DNA of 29,788 nt, from contig CAJNOQ010001641.1 in assembly GCA_905250885.1 (NCBI GenBank), positions 1 to 29,788 of the forward strand, in the 5' to 3' direction. Of the stretch, positions 19,940 through 29,531 are shown one piece after another. Numbering within the stretch: position 1 is the first letter of the stretch; the number at the start of each line of letters is the position of its first letter. The position numbers and the translations under genes were made by a program. The notes beneath the pieces were generated by a model. That model had not been told where the DNA came from and made no database searches. It was given only the letters and a program-made list of their open reading frames with translations. Source of the stretch: Didymodactylos carnosus (taxonomy: Eukaryota > Rotifera > Eurotatoria > Philodinida > Philodinidae).

Positions 19940-20748
19940 CAGAGATGCGTGGGACAATATTTTTTCACGTTCCTTCTCATTGTATCTCGTAAGGACTTCG
20001 TCCCGTCCCGTCGTATCCCGTAAAGACTTAATCCCATCCCGTCTTCGCGGTTATTTCTGACATCATACTACAGCACACAGCTAACAGTCTTGCGATGCTT
20101 TCTTACTTTTTTTCTGTAAACTTCTTGTATAATGAAGACAGAGATGAGAAGAATATTTTGATCGATGGTGGGAAAGAGGTATGACACATAGACGGCAGAG
20201 AAGAGGATTTGGACGATGTGAATAGACTAGTATCGAAGTCATCAATTTTTCTCTTAAAATTCAACTTTGTCTGACCATCTCTGCAAGCGGACATTTGTGA
20301 TGATTCAAACCACTAGTTGAACTGTCTTTCAAAACGTATGTGATAACACTTCTTGTAGTTAGCCAGCTTACATGAAATTCACCATTTTCATCTGCTTCAG
20401 CCGGGAAGCCGAATGTTGATAATTTTGTTTCAAATGGATTGTCAACAATTTTAAGCTTCAACGGTTTAGCGTCATTCCAATAAAAAATAGTAAACAAAAA
20501 ACGTAAGGTTTTATCATCGTTCAACATTCTATCTCGCGCATTGTATTGAACGAATTTTTTCCAATAAATTTAACCAGGAAAACCTATGATTATTCGCTAG
20601 GGCGCTAGTGAATACAGTTTTAAAAGCTCTTAACTCGTCTCGTGAACATTTCGTTCCGTCCTGTCTCGTCAAAAATTTTCTGCAATCTATCCCATCCCGG
20701 TCTGAATCGTCGCGACGGATCGGGACGAGACTATGCCGCGCAACTCTG
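19940..20748. mobile_element. non-autonomous hAT element, 809 bp
   Basis: The ends are CAGAGATGCGTGGGA on the left and, read inward on the minus strand, CAGAGTTGCGCGGCA on the right: short imperfect inverted repeats of the hAT CAG-type. The element is flanked by a perfect 8-bp direct repeat, CTGCCCAA. Subterminal regions carry repeats of TCCCGTCCCG-like sequence, notably 19986-20050 and 20640-20730, plausible transposase-binding sites. The inside encodes only fragments on the minus strand. It is much shorter than an autonomous hAT (usually 2.5-5 kb), so it needs a transposase from elsewhere. It lies about 400 bp beyond the probable end of msi. Confidence 0.9.
20103..20527 (-). pseudogene. relic of hAT transposase N-terminus (BED-finger-like)
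   Basis: Two overlapping minus-strand frames (20261-20527 and 20103-20294) read as one broken protein. The segment LKDSSTSGLNHHKC recalls the second half of a BED zinc finger (x-STSxLxxHxxxxH/C), and the next frame has GQTKLNFKRKIDDF, like the region after the finger in hAT transposases. The first Cys pair is not evident, and no DDE or dimerisation domain follows, so this cannot be active. The assignment rests on weak motif likeness plus its position inside a hAT-ended element. Confidence 0.45.
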
Positions 20749-20756
20749 CTGCCCAA
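20749..20756. repeat. right 8-bp target-site duplication CTGCCCAA
   Basis: Exact copy of 19932-19939. Confidence 0.9.
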
Positions 20757-20895
20757 TATCGTCTGCTATCTAGTGTAATGTAAAATTTGTAAATAAACAA
20801 AATGTTTATAACGGTTGTTCTACTAGGTGACCGATCGTCCACTCTTATAGGTGGCACTATTTACCAAAGTAACAGCGTATTTACATGTTTATTTA

Positions 20896-22116
20896 TTAAA
20901 TGTTAAAATTGTTTTTTGTTGTTTTAACCAGATTTGTTTGCTCAGACGACGGGTGGGCCATAAAAAAAGTAGTCACTTTTTATTTGCTTTATATCTCAGT
21001 CCTCTAGCATCCATTTGACTTAATTCTTTTTGAAGATGCGTCATGAAATTATAAGTTTAGGAAAAAAATGTGTTGATACAGCATACGGTGAAAATATCTA
21101 CAGAACATCAAAAGGTTCAACTTTCTAACCTAAAAATTGTTTTTCTCTCATTTATTTCTCGTTTTTTCGACAAATGAAAAAATTTGATTAGCCATAGCGC
21201 TCGAAACGCTCTATTTTTTGACTGCAGTTAAGAAACTTTCATGTCAAAAACTTGTCTAAAAAACATTTTAAATTTTTCAATATTCATCAAAAACATCGTT
21301 TTTAAATCGCAGTTTTGGTCCTTTTTGTAAAACTCGACCAAGAATAGGTCTTTTGAGCTCAATTTTTTTAAATTTTAAAGCTATATGATTGGTGTATTGC
21401 ATCCAAACACTAAGTATTGAGTAGATTCTAGTTCTCTAATAGAGAGAGTTGAAATGTTCAGAAAATTAATTCTTGCCCCATTATAGCTGGTTTTATCAGT
21501 TTGTCAAGTAATGCATAGGAAAGAAGTCAATAGCATAGATAAAAAAAGTAGTTTAATCCCTTCGAGAGATAGTGCAACTAGTGAAAAAAAATTCAGGTAC
21601 AACTTAATAACAATTTAGAAAATTGAACCTTTGATGCTTTGTAAACATTTTCGTCGTACTCTGTACCAACACATTTTTTTCTCCAACTCTTAACGGATTC
21701 TTTTAGAGAATTTCACGGCGCATTTTCAAAATAAAAAAAACTAAGTCAAAAGGATGGAAGAGGTCCGAGATAGAAGGAAAATATAAGTGACTACATTTTT
21801 ATGATCCACCCATTAAACTTATTTTCATTTGTGTTTGACCATATAGATATTTATTATAAACAATTATTAATTCATGTTGTGTTTTGTTACAAATTAATTT
21901 ATCGATTTCTAATAATAATATTTTTGTTTTCTCATCAGATAGATCAACTTCTTCTATAAATAAACTTTCATTATTTAGTATTTGATTAATTGTTATTACT
22001 AGATCATTTAACTAATCTTGTTGTGATTGGGGTTTAAATTCAGTGAAATAACCAACTTGATATGAACTATAAAACATACAAGATTTTTTCCCATACAGTA
22101 AAAAGTTTACGATTAC
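20896..22116 (-). pseudogene. unknown gene fragment split by a transposon
   Basis: On the minus strand 22116-21812 is open apart from one TAG at 22012-22014. It reads MFYSSYQVGYFTEFKPQS..., then LNDLVITINQILNN, EEVDLSDEKTKILLLEID and NKYLYGQTQMKISL, a charged, probably helical sequence with coding-like composition. The frame then runs into the 860-bp element. Beyond it, 20946-20896 is open again (SEQTNLVKTTKNNFNI, stop), followed on the same strand by overlapping AATAAA signals at 20888-20897. The simplest reading is a gene or processed copy broken by an insertion near its 3' end and by a nonsense change. I do not recognise the protein. The 5' end is undefined. Confidence 0.4.
20951..21811. 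mobile_element. long-TIR element, 861 bp
   Basis: The ends GGGTGGGCCATAAAAA and GGGTGGATCATAAAAA (read inward) begin arms of about 190 bp (about 20951-21143 and 21611-21811). Both carry GTAGTCACTT, TTTGACTTA, AAAAAATGTGTTG and CATCAAA in the same order. There is no transposase between the arms. No clear target duplication flanks it, so the superfamily is left open. Confidence 0.8.
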
Positions 22117-22746
22117 TCATTATTTTTTGTTATCAATTGCTGAATGGGATAAAAAAATTTTTGACCAATAGAGAATTAAAATACAAAATATCTTTATTAA
22201 TAACACATACACATTTAATCCATAAAATGACAAATTCCGACCTGGTATCAATAACAATGTTCATTATCAAATTAGTAAAGAAACGTCAAGATATATAAAG
22301 TTGTGTAACAAGTGAAACAACAAAAATGTTCTTCATGTTTATCTACCAGTCAACAGTGATCGATGTCAATTTTGCCAAAAAATTGAAGGAATGAAGTGAA
22401 TGAAAATCAAAGGTTTTGCTAGAATTAAAATTTTTGATAGATAGGAAACTTACAGTGAAAAAATCATAGGACGTCGAAACACAAAATAAGACGTTTAGTC
22501 TCCTCAATTTTGATGTTTCTATATGGACATAGACTACCATAATGGCAACTTCTTTTTTAAACTGGAAATAAAGGAATTTTGACGTCATTCAGATTTTTAT
22601 TTTTTCCCTTAAGAGTCGAAAATATCCAATCTTCGCATTTTTTACATAGGTTTTTAAGGATTCAGTTTGAAATTAATCATTCATTCTTTTAAAAACGATT
22701 TTTAGTCTACTATTCTGGCACCTTTTAAAATTTTTTTGTTCACTTT
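22117..22746. other. AT-rich stretch without a recognised gene
   Basis: A + frame at 22062-22298 and a minus frame at 22343-22588 are open by chance in AT-rich DNA. Neither shows motifs or convincing composition. Confidence 0.4.
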
Positions 22747-22747
22747 G

Positions 22748-24679
22748 CACAGTGGACAATCAGGTGGACATTAGGCGAAAAAACGAAAGTGAGTTTTTTC
22801 GAGATTCAAACACTGTCATATATACACTATTCAATGGCCGAGTTAATGGTAAAAAAATTTTGATCCAAATGCTTAAGATGGAGGAGAAAAGTTAGTCTCA
22901 ATTCTGGACACGTTTTTACAATGCTGTCCGGAAAACACCTGTTTTGTTTTAGAAAGCAAAAGTGTTGCACATTGAGACACATATAGTCTAAAAGCTAAAG
23001 TTTTGGGCTATCCATTCATAAAATTTTTTTTCATTTATGACTTTTCTGACTGATAAAAATTGGGTTCTCGCTGTGCTGGATGTTTTTCCAAAACTTAGGC
23101 TCAGTAAAGTAAGCGCGCTAGCTATTGCTAATGAGTAAATTTAATGAAATTTTCAGAGACTAGTCATCCATAGGTGATGCATCTACAAAATTAGCAGAAA
23201 GTTGCTGTTCGCTTTATTTTCAGAGTTATGAGTTTTCCAAAAACCCTGGTTTTCAGAGGTTTTTCATACTATTTTCTATCGTCTAAGGGACTGGGCTATA
23301 AAATAAGGACATATTTGAAATCAGCGTAAAAAACTGCATCTAGTGATGTGTCATTTAACAAATTCCAAAGGATTTGAATTTTTGAAAAATATTTATTTAC
23401 GCAAAAATTTGACGTCTGTACTTTTTTCGTCCGCAAAAACATTAAACCAGGATAATGTTGTGACGTGAAGAATAGATTATGATTTATCAGGCATGAATAT
23501 CAGGTATATATTTATTATCAGGTACATGATAAATCCGCCTTTTGCCCCTTTACCATTCTGCTCGTACTCCGCAGATTCTGAGTTCATTTTAGCTTCTAAA
23601 GTTACCCGAGTTCGCTTTCCAGACTCAATTTTTGGTGGAAAATGAGAAAAAAGTGGTTTTGAAATTTCGAAACGCTATCAAACATGAAAATTTCACTGTT
23701 TTTTCCTGCAGTTCAAAAAGTCAATATTTTTCAATTTTTAGTTTAGTTCTTTTAGTTTTTCGCAATGCTTAGGAAATTGCACGTATGACAGAGATTGTTT
23801 TCGCGTGCAGTGATTATTTTAGTATCTTTTAGTTTTTCTAACGGTTAATGAATTCTTTGAGCATTTGTTGATTCTGACACTTTTAGTTCTTTCAGTTTCC
23901 CGTTTTTTTCTCCCGATCGCATTCTTCAAACAACTTTTCCATTGAGAACGAGTTGTAAGTCATGTGAATTGTCCGCCTTGCCACCAGGGCTCGCACTGCT
24001 CGCATTGGCTTCAATAGATTTCTGCATGAGCTTGATGGAAAGGTTATTTGAAGATGCAAAAGTCCTCGAGCAAATCTCTCCAACCACTAAATCAATTAGA
24101 GGAGTGAACCGTTCAAGCAATGATTTTCAGCCAAGTGATTGCGAAAAATCGTGTCAATCGAAAAAGCGACACATGGCTGAAAACCTTTACTTGAACTACA
24201 ATCTAATACGTTGTACCGGTTGGAGAGATTTCCTCATCAGTGACTTGACCATCAATAACTACATTCAACGGTCAAGGGATGATGGTGGGCACTGACGAAG
24301 GAGGAGAGCCGACTTTCCTTTCAAAACGGTGAAAATTAATCCTATAAGTAGTCTCTTTCTGCTCTTTTCCTACAAAACCCCTTTTTGCAAACTGATTTTT
24401 CAAAAAAACCTCAGCGATACCACTTGACACTTTTTATTAATCAGTTTGGAAAGAGCACACTGAAAACCCTATAAATTTGTAGACTTTTATCAACTTTGGC
24501 GCTTTTTAGACGTAACAACCCGAAAAGTTTTCTAGAAAACCCTTTTTCAAAGCCCTATACCCTCAAAAACTATTCCATAAGAAAGAACGCATGCGGAAAC
24601 CTATTTTCGCTGAGTTTTGACGTGATTAAATGCATTTAATCCCCAACGTCCGCCTGTCCAGGCAAAATTGCCCACTGTG
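22748..24679. mobile_element. candidate 1.9-kb DNA element with CACAGTGG ends
   Basis: Left CACAGTGGACAAT and right (read inward) CACAGTGGGCAAT are inverted, followed by a looser match, GGTGGACATTAGGCG against CTGGACAGGCGG. The inside is a little GC-richer than its flanks. CAG-type ends could suggest hAT, but no 8-bp duplication is seen on either side. 23892-24300 has overlapping open frames on both strands (117 codons + at 23942-24295; 63 and 64 codons -), none of which I recognise. Confidence 0.5.
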
Positions 24680-25503
24680 CTTTCTAGACCAAAATCAGTA
24701 ATTGATTCTTACATGCGTGTGACAAAAAGTATCGTATGTTATAAAAGATTGAAGACAAAAAGTGTATAGAAAGTTAGTATGGCAATCATCTGTCTTAATA
24801 TGAATACTAATTAGACTAGAAACTCTTACATTAAACAGTTGAATAAATAAATATAAATATAAAATGAAAAGAGAAAAAAAAACGAAGAGATTTTCTATCC
24901 TAGTCATCTTGTTTCTTATGTCAGAAGAAAAAATATTTATACCCGCTTATATTAGCTAAGTTAGAATATGACAAAACTTGTAAATGAATATTCTATTTAC
25001 TCATTTTTCTTCTGGTAATGTAAATTCACACATTAGTTTTACAAACATTAAATAAGAAAAGAAGAAAAACGACTATTTTAACGAGATATTATCTTACGAT
25101 TTACTCAAGATGTTCTTTGACTATTAGTCTAATAGTAAATTGATAGACACTGTTCTTACTATGACAAATCGATTAATCATCTAGGTTTTTCATAGACTTT
25201 ACAGAGACAGATCCTATATGAAAACTTCTTTTTCGGTTCTGGATTATTGTGTCATACACTTTAAAAAAGTTAATCTACGGAACCTTTTCTATAGACGATG
25301 GTTTTTGAATATTTTCATTTGTAGATGTTTGATTATTAATCCATCTATTTTTCACATGTTTTAGGTTCAATTTCAAGTAAACGTTCTGTAATTTAATTTA
25401 ATACACGCCATGTTATTATCTAAATGATAATGGTATTTTGTATAAGATTAATCAAAATCATCATTATCAAATGATGACGGACGTCGAGATCATCGCTGTT
25501 TAT
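24680..25503. other. AT-rich stretch without a recognised gene
   Basis: No reading frame, RNA gene or repeat that I can support. Confidence 0.45.
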
Positions 25504-25511
25504 GAGATGAA

Positions 25512-26201
25512 GACTACTTCATGATTGAGACCACTTTTTTTTGATGATTATTAATTAGATTTAAAAAGTGATCTCAATTTGGAATCCATATATTCTCTCG
25601 TTTCTTAAACAAATAAAATGTGGCATTAAGTCCACAGTCAATTTTAATTGATTTTGAAGTTGCTTCGTGGAATGCTTTCTCGCGTAAGTTTCCAACAGCT
25701 ATGGTGAAAGGTTGTCATTTCCATTTTGTCCAAAACATATGGAAAAGATCAAGAAGTACGGTTTAGCAAAATTAATCCTAAATAATGACAACGCACGTCG
25801 GCAGGTGACTAATCTGATGGCATTGTCCTTATTACCTCCAACTGAGGTAAATGAAGCATTTTCCGTTATATAGTTGTGTTAGATAATGATTCTAATTCTA
25901 AAGATGATGATGAGTATGAACCTAAAATATAACTGTCCTACTTTTTTTCTCTGTATAGTAGCTAATCATTCCTAATTAAAAAGTGATTCGAAATGATAAA
26001 CAGTGTACAAACTATGTGAAAAGAACAAACTCTCTATTCCAGATTGAGACCACATTTTATTTGTATAAGAAACGAGAGAATATATGCATTCCAAATTGAG
26101 ACCGCTTTTTCTACCATAAAATTTTCATTTCCAAATTGAGACCACTTTTTAAATCTAATTAATAATCATAAAAAAAAAGTGGTCTCAATCATGAAGCCTC
26201 G
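25512..26201. mobile_element. non-autonomous Mutator-like element (MULE), about 690 bp
   Basis: The arms are 25517-25622 and 26050-26196, nearly identical; the right arm has an extra segment of about 40 bp. CTTCATGATTGAGACC is at the left end and its complement at the right. GAGATGAA occurs at 25504-25511 and 26202-26209 and is a possible 8-bp target duplication, though 5 bases beyond the clear arms would then be mismatched. Between the arms is a fragment of MULE transposase, which identifies the superfamily. Long arms and 8-11-bp duplications are usual for MULEs. Confidence 0.75.
25632..25873 (+). pseudogene. MULE transposase fragment, frameshifted
   Basis: The first frame reads PQSILIDFEVASWNAFSRKF, then PTAMVKGCHFHFVQNIWK. 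After a one-base loss near 25743 it continues KIKKYGLAKLILNN and LMALSLLPPTEVNEAFSVI to TAG 25871-25873. This follows the MULE transposase core: an Asp-Phe-Glu holding the second catalytic Asp, then a GCxFHFxQ motif (Cys and His between catalytic D and E), then LMALxxLPPxxVxEAF. The first Asp, the final Glu and the N-terminal zinc-finger region are missing. It is dead and was probably left by internal deletion of a full element. The frame after the stop has a short acidic stretch (KDDDEYE), perhaps also from the parent. Confidence 0.75.
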
Positions 26202-26439
26202 GAGATGAACAATAACGAAATTTTGGACATGATGAGTGATTACGACAAGAATAATTTAAATTATTAGAAGAATTGGATAAGATACTTCTTCGATGTATAC
26301 GATATGTGATATCATCATCGAACGGTTGAGATGAAGCAAAATGACTAATTTGAAGAGAAATCTAAATTAAACACCGATGATTATATATTTGTCGAGATTG
26401 TTTATTGAGTTTTTAGCAACTTTTTTTAAAATCATAACG

Positions 26440-26870
26440 GCTGGTAAACTGAACGGTTGGAATTATAACTCAAACCGGTTATAATTTAACATGGAAAACC
26501 AACGAAAACCGGTAAAATACCGGCGAAAAATTGGCAAGGTTTTTTGAAAATCGATTTTCACAAAGAATTTCTCCCAAAAATGAGTTAGGTTGCGAGCACA
26601 TGTGAGAGAACCTTCACAATAACGAGTCATTTAACCGTAAAACAAGTGATGAAAATAATATCTGTCTTGAGCATCGTCTTATTTATTCTGACTGAAAAAG
26701 ACGTGAAATTTTAGTTTCTGACGAAAAACAGGGTTAAAAGAGCAGATGTTTCAAAAGTTTCAGCCGGTGAAATACCGATCTATACCGGCCCGTTTGACTT
26801 TTTCAACTGGTCCTGTCCTGTCCGGTACCGGTCCGGCCGGATCGGTTCCAGCTGTGATCGACGATCATAA
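26440..26870. repeat. CCGG-rich patch, possible old transposon remnant
   Basis: Repeated ACCGGT, TACCGG and CCGG motifs are dense in 26470-26530 and 26762-26850, in otherwise AT-rich DNA. The segments (AAATACCGGCG and CCGGTGAAATACCGA) are partly inverted copies. A GCTGG...CGG-type end may exist at both sides (about 26444 and 26853), but arms are poor and no convincing duplication is seen. Confidence 0.35.
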
Positions 26871-28211
26871 AATAGTACAATATTTTAAAGTATTTTTCTT
26901 GAACAAACGATTCTCATACAAGATTGATGAATATATCAATTAATAAAGTAATTGTCACTATTTATAATGTATTAAGGGATGGTATAATAGAAAACAATAA
27001 TTATATCCATATGGATAAAAGACAGAAGGAAAAAAAAGACAACTCTTTACGTTATAGAGAAAGCTTTTTTAACAGTATTATTATAGAGCCACATCCGATT
27101 ATTTATGACAGTGCTGAGAAAACAATAAACCAATTCTCTGTAAATTAATAATAGTATCCATGTTCATAAACAACATTGAATGTAATCATATGGTTCTTCA
27201 GCTTTTTCGTTAAAAAAAGTTCTTTTTTTAGTACTCTATGCCTATTACTTTAGAATATGAAGTGCCTGTTACGTTTGAAAATCTATGGTTGTGTATGGGA
27301 TGACAGATCTTTGCCAGTAGTTACTACTTAATATCGACATTAAAAATTGATCGTAGCTAAACATCTTTTCACAATTAGTTATGGAATCGAACAGCTATCG
27401 CATGTGCAAAGATTTTACTAAACAATCCTTTTCTTACTGTTTACCGACCACGAGATCAGGGATATTGATTGTTTCTAGTAGAAATATATTTAGGCAATTA
27501 CAGACGTACAATATAATTGAATATTTTCAAAATTCTCCAAATATATGTTACCAAGAACAGACAAGCTAGTATTCTTATCGTATTGTACGTCAAAAGTAAC
27601 CTACATTAATTTTTTATTCATTACTGTTAGTTTAAATATAGTCCATGAATGGTCAATGGAGCATCTCGAAAACGGCTCTTAAGTGAGATAAGCCAATTTT
27701 TTCTTCATGATTGAGAAACTTCTTCCTTACAATTAATGTCAGCGAGTATGGGTAATGCCAGAAAAGTCTTGTTTCTATGAGTTTTATTAAGACGCTCAAA
27801 AAATGCTTGTCGAAATGATAGTAACTATTTTCAATCAATTTTATTTCATTATTGTACTACCTTTTTGAACTATTTGTATTATCAGCTGTTTTATAAATAA
27901 TCATTGCATAATAAGGCCTAGATTTCTTATTTTTGCAAAAACGATCGCAGCATACTGTTTTATGAGATGTCATCACAATTGAATCCGATATAGATATAAA
28001 AAATCTTAACGTTCACGAAGCAAATTCTCCAGCATACCTGCTTTTACCAATATTTACATGAAAATTATTTAAATTAATCTAATGATAATAAAACAGGTCT
28101 TTATCTATTCCAATTTTTTTCTGGTTTATTGCACAATACAAGTAGAATAATTAATACGAGCAGAAAGTGGATAAATTATCATCCACCATTTCTCTTATAT
28201 TTTCTTTGAAT
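26871..28211. other. AT-rich stretch with scattered decayed coding-like frames
   Basis: Short coding-looking pieces occur on the + strand: 27238-27303 (MPITLEYEVPVTFENLWLCM) and, in the same frame, 27385-27462 (RTAIACAKILLNNPFLTVYR, then PRDQGY), separated by stops. They may belong to one decayed gene. I do not recognise them. Confidence 0.25.
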
Positions 28212-28240
28212 ATGGCCTATAAAGAAGAACAAGAAAGCAA

Positions 28241-28615
28241 ATGGTGGTTGTCAAAAATGGAAACAAAGAACAAGAAAAATCATCATCTTGTCATATAGAT
28301 TCAAGCAATTCACACCAAACACGACGATTAATGGCTGCTGCCATTTCCATGTACAAAAAGAAAAAAGAAAAGGGTAAACGTCAAAAAAAAATCATAGATA
28401 TGTACGATATCCTACATTTTGGAGATGTTGTTGATTTGTCATTTTCCGCAGTACATCTATTAGTTTATATACCAAGCTCAAAATCTATATGCTCTCAGTT
28501 CTATCACCATAACTACATTTCTTCTACGTATATGTATGTGTATCAATCTTGTATGATATACCATCATCAGGTATTTTTCCTTAATATTTATTTATTCCGA
28601 CATTTCTTCTTTTGA
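28241..28615 (+). CDS. hypothetical ORF, 124 codons, uncertain
   Basis: The first half is polar and basic: MVVVKNGNKEQEKSSS, then RRLMAAAISMYKKKKEKGKR and QKKIIDMYDILHFGDVVDLS. The second half is hydrophobic and Tyr-rich and looks like chance translation of AT-rich DNA. A better guess is that a coding exon covers roughly 28212-28440 and that the rest is intron or non-coding. No donor stands out. An overlapping frame starts at ATG 28212 (MAYKEEQESKWWLSKMETKN). No family was recognised, and it could equally be spurious. Confidence 0.25.
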   Translation: MVVVKNGNKEQEKSSSCHIDSSNSHQTRRLMAAAISMYKKKKEKGKRQKKIIDMYDILHFGDVVDLSFSAVHLLVYIPSSKSICSQFYHHNYISSTYMYVYQSCMIYHHQVFFLNIYLFRHFFF

Positions 28616-28675
28616 CAAATAACAGATATTTTTCTTTTTGGAAAAATATCTGTTATTCGTCAAAAGAAGAAATGT
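28600..28675. repeat. near-perfect hairpin with 35-bp stem
   Basis: Arms 28600-28634 and 28641-28675 are complementary with a single mismatch (ACAAATAAC against ACGAATAAC) and a 6-nt loop, TTTTTG. It overlaps the end of the hypothetical ORF. It could be a small foldback element or a precursor-like RNA hairpin. Confidence 0.9.
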
Positions 28676-29531
28676 TTATTATTGTGCCTGTGAATGAGGA
28701 CCACGAGAGATCTATCGATTGAGGACAGGAAAAGATGGTATTGCTTCAACAATAAATGATGACATTGATATAAAATGATCAATATTCACTCTTTTATTTA
28801 ATATTCACTCTAAGATGCGAGAAAAGGCCATCCTGGCTTCATTTACCTCAACGTCTTTATTTTAAAAAAAGAAATATTCTTTGCTCTTGGGAATACCAAA
28901 AACCTATCAGATAAGATACATAAGCATTAAAGTCATACAGAACTTTATCAATAAGAACTAGATTAATGAAGTAAATCATTAACACGTCGACAGTTTTGTA
29001 ATAATCAAAGATAGTTTTAGCGTGTTATAATAGGATATTGAAGTTGTGCATGAGATGACGACCATGCAAGGTATATTTTGCGGAAGAATTTCTCAGTGTT
29101 CAAATGATAAAACAGACTATTCAAATTAGCAGTCATTGTGTCATTTATTTTTTCAAAAAAAAAAGAGGATAATATCGAGTAAAGAGTGTCTATTTCGAGT
29201 TTTTATCCTAATGGGAAGAAAACATGCACAGTGATTTATTTCAAATTCTTCATCTAACCAGATATTATCTTTCAAACCGTCCTGCTCTTCCACTTTAAAA
29301 AGAGAGAAGCCGTTTTTATTTTATCCTTTGTGATCATACTATTCTCAATTCTGGTTCTTTTTTGTTATATGAGCACAGAACATTCATAGAGAACATTTTT
29401 TTGTTTATTGAACAAAGTAAGAGAAAGATAAAATTATCGAATGTGCCCTAATTGTGAGTTAAAAACAAAGCTCAACCTTGGCTCCTCTGACGAGGGAACC
29501 TATTTAACTGTCTATAAAGGCGATAGTACTC
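28676..29531. other. AT-rich stretch without a recognised gene
   Basis: No supported reading frame, RNA gene or element before the terminal inverted repeat. Confidence 0.4.
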
